Of a stretch of DNA of 64,000 bases, positions 47,246 through 58,379 are shown piece by piece; positions within the stretch are counted from its first letter, which is position 1; each line of letters starts with the position of its first letter. The position numbers and the translations under genes are program-made. The stretch comes from Loripinus fragilis (lineage: Eukaryota; Mollusca; Bivalvia; Lucinida; Lucinidae), in NCBI GenBank assembly GCA_964019695.1, contig OZ026518.1, forward strand, positions 86,113,950 through 86,177,949, read 5' to 3'. Below the pieces are notes generated by a model, which saw only the letters and a list, made by a program, of their open reading frames with translations, had not been told where the DNA came from and ran no database searches.

Positions 47246-47930
47246 AGTCCCAGCTAGCTTTTCACATACATTATGTAAAATATGAGAACACACTTACATG
47301 CAAAAGGATTAGTTGGGACTCGGGGGAATGATGTTTTAAAAATATTTTTCTATTTCCTATATGTATGATACAAAAATTGACCATTTTAGCCCCAAAATAA
47401 AGCCGTACATTTATGGAAATAGGAAATCAAATGCAAAATCATAAAATAGAGACCAACAGCGAGCTTATATATGAAGATGGAAGCATTTGATCGACTTTAA
47501 TTTTTATCAAAATAATAGGCAGCGATACACTGTGATTCCCATTACCACCGTCAGAGGTCCTTTAACTCTTTGCCTACTAGTGTCATCTGCTGATGAGGCT
47601 ATCTATCGTTGCCTTGAAGACAGCTTATCGCTCGTAGACGCCTCACATAAACCATATTGTGACTGATCAACTGCATATTTGTTGCAGTATTAATTGCTAA
47701 AATTATTGATCAAACGATGTAGAAATGGTGACAATTTTCCATGCATTTGTTGATCACCCCTCCTATTATATATACTTTTAGATGATTTAGTTTTGTTCAC
47801 AATTTTGTATATTATATTGCCTTTTCTATGTGCTTGTTGAGAGCTTGAAATTCATAGGTCTTGCCATATTTTATCTTAGCTGAATTACATAGCTCTTTGC
47901 TCTGTAGGAAATATTGAAATGCTTTAAATA
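46166..47930. other. Downstream region, nothing recognised except poly-C
   Basis: AT-rich sequence with short open frames that match nothing I know. The only distinct items are a 38-C run at 47207-47244 and a start fragment of the TTAA family near 47560-47600. Confidence 0.5.
47207..47244 (+). repeat. Poly-C tract (38 C)
   Basis: Uninterrupted C run. Length polymorphism and assembly uncertainty are expected. Confidence 0.9.
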
Positions 47931-47934
47931 CCCC

Positions 47935-48870
47935 GCCACTTTAAAAAGTGTGGGGTATTATGTTATACCCTCCATTAAAAAAATTGCGTTTGAGTGTCCG
48001 TCTGTCTGTCTGTCCATGCTACAGATATCGACTTAGGGGCCTTTTTAGTCCTCTGGTGATAGACAAGGGGCCATAAAAAATCTAGGGGCCATGGCCCTCT
48101 GCAAGTTTCTGTAAGCTGCCACAAATGATTCAGGGGACCTCAGGGGAGGTAATAAAATAAACTTCTGAAAAAGTGCCATTTTAGGTCTATGGTGATGGAC
48201 GTCTAAACTGGAAATGGCCCTCAGTAATTTATCAGTCTGATGTTAATGGGCCAATTAGGAGCTAAACTGGCCCGTTATTTAGGACACTTGGCCCCTAATT
48301 AATGGCCCTGTATAAACTGGCCCCATATTCAATGTTGGGCGTATGTCCGTCCGTCTGTAAGTCCGTCCGTCAGCGTATCGTTTTCACCCTCTCCTGGGAG
48401 CATTTTTTAACTAATTTTCTTCAAACTTGCTATGAGAGTTGATATTGGGAAGGAATGTCCTGGGATTGCAGATGGGTAAATTTTGGCAATAAGTACAGAG
48501 TTACGACGTTAGAAATTGGTTTTCACTCTCTATCTTTAGCATTCCTATACCAATTTTCTTCAAACTTGGTATGAGAGTTGACATTTTGAAGGAGTGTTCT
48601 GGGATTGCAGGTTGGTAAATTTTGACAAATAAGTACAAAGTTATAGCCTATGATTGATGTTAGAAATTTGTTTTCACTCTCTATCTTAGGCATTTTTTCA
48701 CCGATTTTCTTCAAACTGGTAATAAGGGTTGATATTGAAAAGTAGTGTCTTGGTATTGCAGTTGGATAAATTTCGACAAATATGTACAGAGTTATGGCCC
48801 TTGATTGACATTATAAATTGGTTTTTAACTCTCTATCTTTTGCATTTCTTTACCGATTGTCTTCAAACTT
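47935..48870 (+). repeat. Tandem-core repeat
   Basis: GTCCGTCTGTCTGTCTGTCC at about 47996 and GTCCGTCCGTC at about 48361, followed by at least three units of about 140 nt containing TTTTCTTCAAACTTG, GGGATTGCAG and GGTTTTCACTCTCTATCTT. Confidence 0.7.
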
Positions 48871-48954
48871 TACATGAAAAGGTCTAGTTTCAAAATGACT
48901 TTCTTTGCATTGAAAATATCCCGTGGCTGGGTATATTGCATGGTTGCAGCGCTT

Positions 48955-49885
48955 TTATTTGTTGTCTGCTGATTTTTATCAAAATCAACTTTTTTGAAAA
49001 ATTCTTCCAGGAATACCATCTGATTGTCCAGTACCTTAATTGGTAAGCGTATTTGCGTATTTACCCAACTGAAATATGAGAAAACATAATTAATATTGAT
49101 TTGGTAGCGTAACAAAACACAAGAGAAATTCGGGATACGCAATTCAAGTAAATAGCTGGCTTTTGACTGATTGACCGCTGACTGATTACTCCCCAACAGT
49201 TGTGGATTTTAGTTTAGAGACCCGAATCCTCGCCATTAGGAATGTTGTTACTATTGGGGAGTTTGTGCTGTCTGGGGTTTTATTTTTTTGTGCAGTTAAT
49301 AGAACACAGCCAATTGACTGGTTCACCACATTTACTCAATCATTGTACAATATCCATGTGTTAGCAGATAACCAGTCCAAAGTCATGAAATTCCGAGCGA
49401 GGAATTTTGAGAAACAAACTAAGAAAATTATGGGCTATTTTAGCCATTCGTCCTTTGATCCTCAGCCAGTCATCATCGGTATTGTGAATGAATTGATTGC
49501 ATGACTACTGTGTCAGACCAGGATAAATAATAGAATCATCAATAATTAATTACATTATAGGCGAGTTTGAAACTGAAATTAGCTTGCACTCAGACTGTCA
49601 ATTATCAAGAAAAACACAAATTGAATGGTGGCATGAGACATTTTCAAAATAAAACAATTGAAAAAAACAAAATACCCAAATCAACATTTCTTAAAAAAAA
49701 TAGAATACCCAATTGAAATTTGCAATACCCAATTGAACGAAAAAGGGGTGGGTAAAATACTCAATTACTGAAAAAATTAATTAAGGTACTGGTGTCAAAC
49801 AGATTGGATCCATATCAGGACCAACGTTTTATCAGGCCTGATCTGGGTCCAATCTGTTTGCAAAAGTCATCAGCAGACGACTTGG
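48955..49885. mobile_element. TTAA-family MITE split by a nested element
   Basis: TTGTTGTCTGCTGATTTTTA and CAGGAATACCATCTGATTGT before the insertion; GTGTCAAACAGATTGGATCC and ATCAGCAGACGAC after it. The two halves join as in other copies. Confidence 0.75.
49029..49791. mobile_element. 763-bp nested element with 100-codon frame
   Basis: 13-nt terminal inverted repeats CAGTACCTTAATT. Flanks TTGTC and GTGTC suggest a 4-5-bp target duplication with one change. It contains an open frame at 49202-49504 with no ATG (it starts GTG) that begins VDFSLETRILAIRNVVTIGE and ends PQPVIIGIVNELIA. A CCCCAACAG acceptor-like site precedes it. No domain was recognised; it may be a captured exon or a transposase remnant. 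Confidence 0.65.
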
Positions 49886-50151
49886 TCAAAATTGATGAAT
49901 TTTTGTAGTGTTTTTGAATGGAAAAGTGTTTATAGGTTAATTCTTTGCAATTCACCTTATGTATAATATATATTTAATAACCAGAATCTGGCCCCATAGG
50001 GGGATACTGTGGATATTACATGTACTTACAATGCAATATGTTATATATTAATACATCTATGTAAATAGATTTTTACTTATATGTATGATACATCTATTTT
50101 AGACAGTTATTTACATTTGTACAAAAGTTTATGTTAGCAGGGTGACAAGAG

Positions 50152-50388
50152 GGTCTCAACATGAGAAAACCTGTCTTTGGGGAATTGTGAACAACAAAGG
50201 TGCAGACCAGCCTGTGCATCTGTACAGTCTGATCAGCGCCTTTGTTATTCACATTGGAAAGTATCATATCTAAACTTACTACAAGTGATATTTCAATTTT
50301 CTAGCTAGTCTCTGTAGCCTAGCAGGCTAGTTTGAGCATGACCTTGTTGGAAACCCCAAAGACAGGTTTTCTCGCGTTGAGGCCCAAG
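50152..50388. mobile_element. MITE with AGAAAACCTGTCTT arms, second copy
   Basis: ATGAGAAAACCTGTCTTTGG and inverted AAAGACAGGTTTTCTCGCG, with TACAGTCTGATCAGCGCCTT inside. Same layout as 41754-41992. Confidence 0.75.
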
Positions 50389-50763
50389 TTATCTTGAGGG
50401 CTACATGCATTAGCAAGATAAAAATTAGATGAAAGGAGTGCAGTACATAAAAAAACTAATCAGCATGACTGAAAGGTTGACCCATATAAGCCTATTATCC
50501 CTTTTGTAGGACATAGACAAACTGTGCAGACCTACAGAATGCGGCATCGGATCAGGGTCTCCACTGTTTGCTGACAGAATGTTCTATTAAAATTTGAATA
50601 AAAATGAAAAATACCATCCAACAACCCTTACAACGGAAATATATTCGTCCAAATGATAAGTGTGAGAAATACCATAAGGCATAAATGGGTTCAGAAATAT
50701 GACCAAAATACTATATGAGCCAACACATGAGATTTTGGTACTCTTTGAAAATAATGCCCAGGC

Positions 50764-50950
50764 TCACACCGGGTAGGCAGCAATCAAAAACGCTATCAAC
50801 AAATGCGGGTAAAAAATCGATAGAAACAGTGTTTTCAATTGCCATTTGTCGCCAGTGTGACCACAAATAGCAATCTATAACTGTTTCTAACAGTTTTTAT
50901 CTATGTTCCTTGATAGTATTGGTGTTTTCGATTGCCACCTACCCGGTAGG
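50764..50950. mobile_element. Small MITE with CCGGGTAGGCAGCAATC ends
   Basis: Left CCGGGTAGGCAGCAATCAAA, right TTTTCGATTGCCACCTACCC, with inverted inner blocks around TAGAAACAGT. Confidence 0.65.
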
Positions 50951-51198
50951 ATGCTGACATATCCAGAAGAGCTTGGTCTAAAATTTTAGCATGAGTCTTC
51001 ATCTACACCCATACTTTGTGTAAGCAGGCAGTAAAGGCTCTGATGGGCCTGGGCATATGCTCCAAAATGTGGTATTAACCCTTTGAGGACTGGAAACCCC
51101 AAAATGTAGCATTTCATCAGGATCTGCACTGTTTACAAGGACAAAATCAATCTACAAAGAAAGAAATGTATTTTTTTGAAATTATAACCTGAGACTTT

Positions 51199-51392
51199 TG
51201 TTTGATTTGATTCTTTACGTCCACTCAACAATCTTTCAGTTATGCGGGACGGGTCTTCCTGGGTTGAACCAGTACTAAGCTAGGATAAATGTGTCTTGCT
51301 CAAGGACCACAACGCAGTGACGCCGGTGAGGCTCGAACCCGCGGCCCTTCGGTCTCGAGTCAAGCACTCTACCACTGAGCCACTGCGCTCCC
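51199..51392 (-). mobile_element. tRNA-derived SINE, near full length
   Basis: On the minus strand it starts GGGAGCGCAGTGGCTCAGTG, continues GGTAGAGTGCTTGACTCGAG, then GCGGGTTCGAGCCTCACCGG (B-box) and the tail. This is the best-preserved A/B-box pair in the window. Confidence 0.85.
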
Positions 51393-52407
51393 TTTATAAC
51401 CTGAGACCCCTCAATATATACAATAAACCATCTTGACTTAACTGTATCAAACTTTATCAGTTACCATTCATATTAACCGCAGTCTTACACATTGCCTGAT
51501 AAACATTGTCTATCTCACTGCATGATTGTGTTGCACTTTTTTAATGACATCGCCAATGACGCTGAATAGACACAAAAAAGATCATTATGTCATATTCGCT
51601 AGTTTGAAGAGTGAATCAGCTTGATAAGCTGATAACTAGAATACCAGGTAAGCATCTTTTGATACCTCGCAATGTCAACAAGCGTTCTCGAAGCCGTGCC
51701 TGGTAAACTTGATATCAAAAGGCACTCACCTTGTATTCTCTATTTATGGGAAATTCTATTGATCCTAATGGGGTTAAAATCTCATGTGCTGGCTCATAAT
51801 TTACTATATAACCGGTGAATATTTTAATATGTAAAATGGTGCTTCAATATTAAAAGTAGAAACATGTACCAAATTTGTTTTTATTTCATTTTTAACTCCC
51901 CTAGGTGCTCTGTTGACATTTTGTCGGTACCAGCATCCCCCCCCTCCCCATGTTTTCGACAGTGCAGACTGATTTGAACAATTCATTCCTTTCAATTTGA
52001 GATGCAACATGACCACTTTCAGAAAAAATTGTTTTTACCTTTTAAACCCATCCACACAGATCAACCCCTGGTTTACAAGGCGAGTAAGAATGACATGGAT
52101 GTAATGGTTACGTAAGCAAACAGTAGTAGGAACTTCATTGGCGTGGTGCAAGCGTGGCAGGGACGAGAAAGGTTGCTCTACGCTCTCACTGCCTTGCCAC
52201 TGCGTCCTTGCTACATCCATGAAGTTCTCTCTACGACCTTACCACGCTTATGAGACCATGGTACGTCCATGCCACGTTGAAGGTTCTGTAGGTGCTTACT
52301 TTGGCCATGCACGTTCGTAGTAGTTTCTCATTGCGTCTTTTTCACGTCCAGGGATTTGAGTATATATACTAGATTCAAATTCTCAGACACTCACTTCTAT
52401 TAAATTT

Positions 52408-52644
52408 GAGCCAGTGCATGAGATTTCCAACAATGTGGTATGTGCGACCAGCAAAGCCTCAGATCAGCCTGCGCATACGCGCAGTCTGATCAGAGCCTTT
52501 GCTAGTCGCTTGAATATTTTATGAGTGGTAAGCTACTGACTGAACACCATTTGGAGTTTCTAAGCTTAACAGGAGGCTGCAGAGGCTCGTCCAAGTCTCC
52601 ACTTGTCAAAATGTCAAATTGTTGGAAATCTCATGCTGCGGCTC
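52408..52644. mobile_element. 237-bp MITE, second copy
   Basis: GAGCCAGTGCATGAGATTTC at the left and AAATCTCATGCTGCGGCTC at the right, again with ATTT on both sides. Same length as the copy next to exon 7. Confidence 0.8.
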
Positions 52645-53046
52645 ATTTCAATTTCGACTAAACCACAGCGGTTCTTATCTGGCGCTTTGAATTTTACTTA
52701 TCTAATGCTTTGATTTTTACATATCTAGAGCTCTGACTTTTTCTTATCTGGAGCTTTGATTTTAATCTTCTGGAGCTTTTAATTTAACTTATTTGAATTT
52801 TGACTTATTTGGAGCTTTGAGTTTTACTTGTCTTTAGTTTACTTTATTTATACTTTTTTCTTGGCTGGAACTTTGAATTTTACTTATTTGGAGCTTTGAT
52901 TTTGACTTATTTAGAGCTTTGAATTTTACTGATTTAGAGCTTTGAATTTTACTGCTCTGAAGCTTTGACTTTTACTTATATGGATTATTTAGAGCTTTGA
53001 TTTGAACTTATTTGGAGCTTTGATCATTGATTTTTACTTGTATAGA

Positions 53047-54655
53047 GCTTTTTATGCCCCCAAGGAACTTTGGGAGGCATATAGTAATCGCACTGTCCCT
53101 CGGTCTGTCAGTCCGTCCGTGTGTCTGTCCGTCCCGCTTTCGTGTCCGGTCCATATCTCCTATATTCTTTGAGGTAGGAATTTCAAATTAGGTGTGTGGA
53201 TGCATCTTGGGATGGCTGAGTGTCGCATACCATTTTCGGGTCACTGTGACCTTGACCTCTGACCTAGTCTTTAGAATAATCGTGTCTGGAGCATATCTCT
53301 TAAATTACTTGAGGTAGGAATCTCAAATTTGGTGTGTGGATGCATCTTGGGATGACGAAGTGTCGCATACGATAATTGGGTCACTGTGATCTTGAACTTG
53401 ACCTCTGACCTAGTTTCTAGAAACTGCATTGAGTCTGGCGCATATCTCCTATATTCTTTGAGGTAGGAATTCCAAATTTGGTGTGTGGATACATCTTTGG
53501 ATGGCGGAGTGTCGCCTTCCATTTCGGGTCACCTTGACCTTGACCTCTGACCTAGTTTTTAGAATAATCGTATCCGGAGCATATCTCTTATATTATTTGA
53601 GGTAGGAATTTAAAATTTGGTGTGTGGATGCATCTTGGGATGGCGGAGTGTCGTGTACCATAATTGGGTCACTGTGACCTTGAACTTGACCTCTGACCTA
53701 GTTTTTAGAATAATCGTGTCCATAGCATATCTCTTATATTATTTGAGGTAGGAATCTCAAATTTGGTGTGTGGATGCATCTTGGACTGACAAAGTGTCGC
53801 ATACCATAATTGGGTCACAGTGATCTTGAACTTGACCTCTGACCTAGTTTCTAGAAACTGCATTGAGTCTGGTGCATATCCTATATTCTTTGAGATAGGA
53901 ATTCCAACTTTGGTGTGTAAATACATCTTGGGATGACGGGGTGTCACATACCATTTTAGGTCACTGTGACCTTGACCTCTGACCTAGTTTTAAGAATTAT
54001 TGTGTCCGGAGCATATCTCTTGTATTCTTTGAGTGAGGAATTCCAAATTTGGTGTGTGGATACATCTTGGGATAGCGGAGTGTCATGTACCATTTTTGGG
54101 TCACTGTGACCTTTACCTCTGACCTAATTTTAGAATAATCATGTCCAGAGCATATCTCTTGTATTATTTGAGGTAGGAATCTCAAATTTGGTGTGTGGAT
54201 GCATCTTGGGATGACGAAGTGTCGTTTACCATAATTAAGTCACTTTGACCTTGAACTTGACCTCTGACCTAGTTTCTAGAAACTGGTGCATATCCTATAT
54301 TCTTTGAAATAGGAATTCCAAATTTGGTATGTAAATGCATCTTGGGATGCCTGAGTGTCACAAACCATTTTTGGGTCACTGTGACCTTGACCTCTGACCT
54401 AGTTTTCAAGAATTATTGTGTCCAGAGCATATCTTCTATATTATTTGATGTAGGAATCCCAATTTTGGGGTGGTGATTCCTCGTGGGATGGCGGAGTGGT
54501 GCATACCATTTTGAGTCACTTTGACCTTGACTTTGACTTCTGGCCTCATTTCTAGGTTTTTGGTGCTATATTACAGCTATCTTTCCTCAAATGTGTCTTA
54601 TGCTAGACCAATTCCTTTGGGGGCATTTGTCACGTGTTTGTGACATTTCTTGTTT
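53047..54655 (+). repeat. Tandem-core repeat with DR1 and ERR-like sites
   Basis: Bounded by ATGCCCCCAAGGAACTTTGG and TTTGGGGGCATTTGTCACG. It has a GTCCGTCC simple stretch at 53113-53135, then about ten units of roughly 140 nt containing GGTGTGTGGATGCATCTTGG and GTGACCTTGACCTCTGACCT. Eight exact TGACCTCTGACCT sites are present. Confidence 0.85.
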
Positions 54656-55055
54656 ATTTTAACTTTTTACTTCTTTTTTGTCTGAAACCATAAGGCCTAG
54701 AGCCTTGATATTTGGTATGTAGCATCACCTAGTGGGCATCTACCAAGTTTGTTAAAATAGTTTCCCTTGGGACCAAATTGCCCCACCCCTTTGGGGTCAC
54801 GTTTTACATAGGCTTATATGAGGAAAAACATGGAAAAATATTCTTGTCTGAAACGATATGACCTAGAGCCTTGATATTAGGTATGTAGCATGATCTAGTG
54901 GACCTCTTTAAGTTTGTTCAAATTATATCCCTGGGGCCAAAATTGGCCCCGCCCCCAGGTGTCACCAGGAATATGGCCAGCTTTCAACAGATACTTATAT
55001 GTAAGCTTTAAACAAAACTCAGGTGAGTGATTTAGGGCCTCTTGTTTCTTTTCAG
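54656..55055 (+). repeat. Second tandem-core insertion
   Basis: Two units of about 170 nt containing TTGTCTGAAAC, CCTAGAGCCTTGATATT and GGTATGTAGCAT, ending at GGTGAGTGATTTAGGGCC. No coding content. Confidence 0.65.
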
Positions 55056-55564
55056 GAGCTTTGTTTTTACTTATCTGGAGCTTTGAATTTTACTTATTTG
55101 GAGCATTAATATTTGCTTTTCTAGAGCTTTGTTTTTACTTTTCTGGAGCTTTGATTTTTACTTTTCTGGAGCTTTGATTTTTACTTTTCTGGAGCTTTGA
55201 TTTTTTACTTTCCCGAAGCTTTGTTTTTTACTTGTCTGGAGCTTTGATTTTTACTTTTCTGGAGCTTTGTTTTTATTGTGATTGTCTTTGTCTGTCGTCC
55301 ATCTGTGATGCGTAAACTTTTCTTTAACGTAAGAGGAGTTGCCTTCACAAGATTGGACAAAATTTGTGACAGACACACAAGGGAAAACAATTGGTCTCCT
55401 GACCATGACGGGAGGAGGCATAATAAAAGGTTTTACTCACCAATTGACTCATATAGGTAACCTTTAGATATAAACCAACTACTGAACACAGGTAATGTTC
55501 CACATTTATTATTCATAATGACATAAAACAATCATTGGCAATGTTCATGAGTACATATATCATA

Positions 55565-55755
55565 GGCCCAGATTAGGAAAATTTATTTGCGTAAAAGTTA
55601 AATTATTTTCTTACCCATTAGCTTAAACATGTGTTTTGGGTGCTCAAAAGAACCGTCTCATTGAGACGGTTCTTTTGAGTACCCACAACATATGTTTTGG
55701 ATGAGAAATAAAGAAAATAGTTTTCCAATACGCAATCTTATCTGGAGGCCTGCAT
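55565..55755 (+). repeat. Foldback repeat, well preserved
   Basis: Core AACCGTCTCATTGAGACGGT is a perfect palindrome, with ACATGTGTTTTGGGTGCTCA and CCACAACATATGTTTTGGAT flanks. It is nested in the array. Confidence 0.8.
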
Positions 55756-55984
55756 ATATAATCATTGACAGTTACCATGAGTACATATACAATCATTGAC
55801 AATGTTCATCGAAAGCTTTCCACTCATTAGCAATGCTCTTGATCTAATATTTGATCATTTGCAATGTTCATGAATAGCCTTTAAAGTCATTGACAATGCC
55901 CATGAGTAAATATAAAATCATTGACAATGTTAATGCTTTCATATATGCACATTGGCAAAGTTCATGGAAAGCTTTACAATTAAG

Positions 55985-56405
55985 AAATAGATCAGCTCCA
56001 GCAGTGAATTGTTGAGTAATAATTCACTGTTTGGAGGTCAGTTGTAAAGAAGGTTAAATCCAACTGACCGACAAACAGTGAATTATTACTCAACAATTCA
56101 TGCACTGGAGCTGATCTATTTCGATTCTAAGACAATAAACGACGAAAATTCATTCAAAGTCTTCAGCTTCTTCTAACTTTCCTGCCATTGCACTGAAGAA
56201 CTCCCGCCAATACTTAGACTACGTCGCATACGTTTACATGTAATTGTAACATCTTTCAAGCGTAAAAACGATGTTACACCGTCTAACGCCATGAATGATG
56301 TCATTTTCCAGTGACGTCAGCTATCACACACTTTAGCAGTGAATTATTGTCCAATATATTGCAGTTTTTTACCGTTGGCTCTATAGGCTAGATGTGTTAG
56401 AATCA
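55985..56405. mobile_element. CRE-bearing foldback element, inverted copy
   Basis: AATAGATCAGCTCCAGCAGT, the AATTCACTGTTTG...CAAACAGTGAATT hairpin, GTAAAAACGATGTTACACCG, TGACGTCA at 56312-56319 and a GATGTGTTAGAATCA end. Confidence 0.8.
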
Positions 56406-57204
56406 CTGGCAATGTTCAAGAGTACATACTGGCAATGTTCAGGAGTCAATAAGTAGCAATGTTTTATATTTTACAATCATTGACAATGTTCATGAGTAGC
56501 TGTGTACTCAATGGCATATATATTCATGATTTTATATATGATCATTTGCAATGTTCATGATCAACTTTACAACCAATGGCAAAGTTTTAGAGTATAATAC
56601 AATCATTGACACTGTTCAATATAATCATAAGCAATGATCATGATTGTCCAGACAATTATTGGCAATGTCCATGTTTGTCAAGACAGTCATTTGACAATGG
56701 CCACAAATAGTTAAACAAATGCTGACAATGTGCATGGTTGTAAAAATACAACTATTGATAAAGTTCATCTAGACAATATTTGGCAAAGTTCATAAATAAC
56801 TAAATGGACAATGCTCATGAGAAGCTATACAATCATTGGTAATCTTCATGATTTCATGTAAAAACATTTATGTACCGAAGTAAATACACAATCATTGACA
56901 CTGCTAATGTGTAGCTATACAATAATTGCCAATGTTCATGAGTAGCTATGCATTCATTGACAACATGATTACCAAGACAATCACTGGCATCGTTCACAAT
57001 TTCAGTCAATGGTAATGTACATTTCAGAGATAATCATTAGTCAATGTGCATGATAACAATACACCAACAATCATTAGCATTGTACGCTTTAACATTTGTT
57101 AACAATGTTGGCAATGCCTGAAATTACCTATACAAACAAAAAAGTTCATGATTGCCTCTAGTATTTAATCACTTCTAAGTTTAAAGCACATTTACAGGCA
57201 TTGG

Positions 57205-57700
57205 CAATGTTCTTTGGGCCTCGTGGCAAGAACACGTCTTTGGAGTTTACAACCAAGTTAAGACTCAAACCAGCCTGCTCAGCTACAGACACTAAACAGA
57301 ATAATGCACTTTGCATGATTTTACTGACCGTTCCAAGGCGGTACTTCTTTTGTGGGTCTTTTATGTTTTTGTTCTGTCTTGTGTTTGCTATGTTTTGTGC
57401 GCGTCTATTTATATGTGCTTTGTGGTCACCTCCTGGGAAAGGGCTGACCTCTTGGCTCTCGTTTGTGGTGTCTACTGTGAGTTTGTCACTTTCCCATTGG
57501 TATCCTGGGTCAGGTGTGGTACTTAATTGTATCGATTCCTGATCTTTGCACCCTTACTTACTTTGCATGATGATAGTTTAGATGCTATACTTTTCAATAA
57601 GGGAAAAACAAAGGCACTGATCCGACTGCGCAGGCTGTTGTCTGTGAAGTTGTTCACATGCAACAAAGTCAGCTTTTCACACGATGAGGCCCATTTTATG
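57205..57700. mobile_element. MITE with AAGAACACGTCTTTGGAG arm, split by retroposon
   Basis: Left part to about 57307 and right part from about 57590 (AAAGGCACTGATCCGACTGC) correspond to the two halves of 41754-41992. Confidence 0.65.
57320..57559 (+). mobile_element. 240-bp retroposed insertion, 12-bp TSD
   Basis: ACTTTGCATGAT is present at 57308-57319 and 57560-57571. The insert starts TTTACTGACCGTTCCAAGGC and is rich in TTTGT words. TSD length suggests target-primed insertion (SINE or LINE 5' fragment). The 113-codon frame across it is not a gene. Confidence 0.7.
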
Positions 57701-58379
57701 ATCCTTGACAACACACATAATCTCATGATTGCTTATACAATCATTACCATTATTCATGATTGACTATACATTCATTGGCATTGTTCGATAATAATCATTT
57801 ACAATGATCATGATTGACAATACAATCATTACCAATATTCATGATTGCCTATACAATCAGTACCATTATTAATGATTGACTATACATTACACAATAACAA
57901 TCATTTACAATGTTCATGATTGCCTATACAGTCATTACCATTATTCATGGTTGACTATACATTCATTGGCTTTGTACAATAATAATCATTTACAATGTTC
58001 ATGATTACCTGTACAGCCATTACCATTATTCATGATTGACTTTACATTCATTGTACAATAATAATCATTTACAATGTTCATGATAACCTGTACAGCCATT
58101 ACCATTATTCATGATTGACTATACATTCATTGGCATTGTACAGTAATTATCATTTACAATGTTCATGATTGCCTATACAGCCATTACCATTATTCATGGT
58201 TGACTATACATTCATTGGCATTGTACAATAATAATCATTTACAATGTTCATGATTACCTATATAGCCATTACCACTATTCATGATTGGCTATACATCCAT
58301 TGGCATTGTACAATAATCATTATCAATATTCATGATTGGCTATACAAAAAATAATGTACACTAAATGCATTGAACAAAT

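Larger units (their letters stand above)
52690..55275 (+). repeat. GGAGCTTTGATTTTTACTT minisatellite, split by insertions
   Basis: Degenerate 20-27-nt units occupy 52690-53045 and resume at about 55060-55275. The intervening two kilobases are the repeats described at 53047-54655 and 54656-55055. Confidence 0.8.
55500..58350 (+). repeat. Degenerate ATTGACAATGTTCATGA tandem array
   Basis: Diverged 30-40-nt units (CAATCATTGACAATGTTCAT and variants). The 57720-58350 part is a cleaner higher-order array of roughly 85-115 nt that pairs CATTACCATTATTCATGATT with CATTTACAATGTTCATGATT. Several mobile elements are nested in it. Confidence 0.8.

Noticed and set aside
57201..57542. 113-codon open frame
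   Set aside because: It crosses a MITE and a retroposed insert with its own target duplication, so the frame is accidental.
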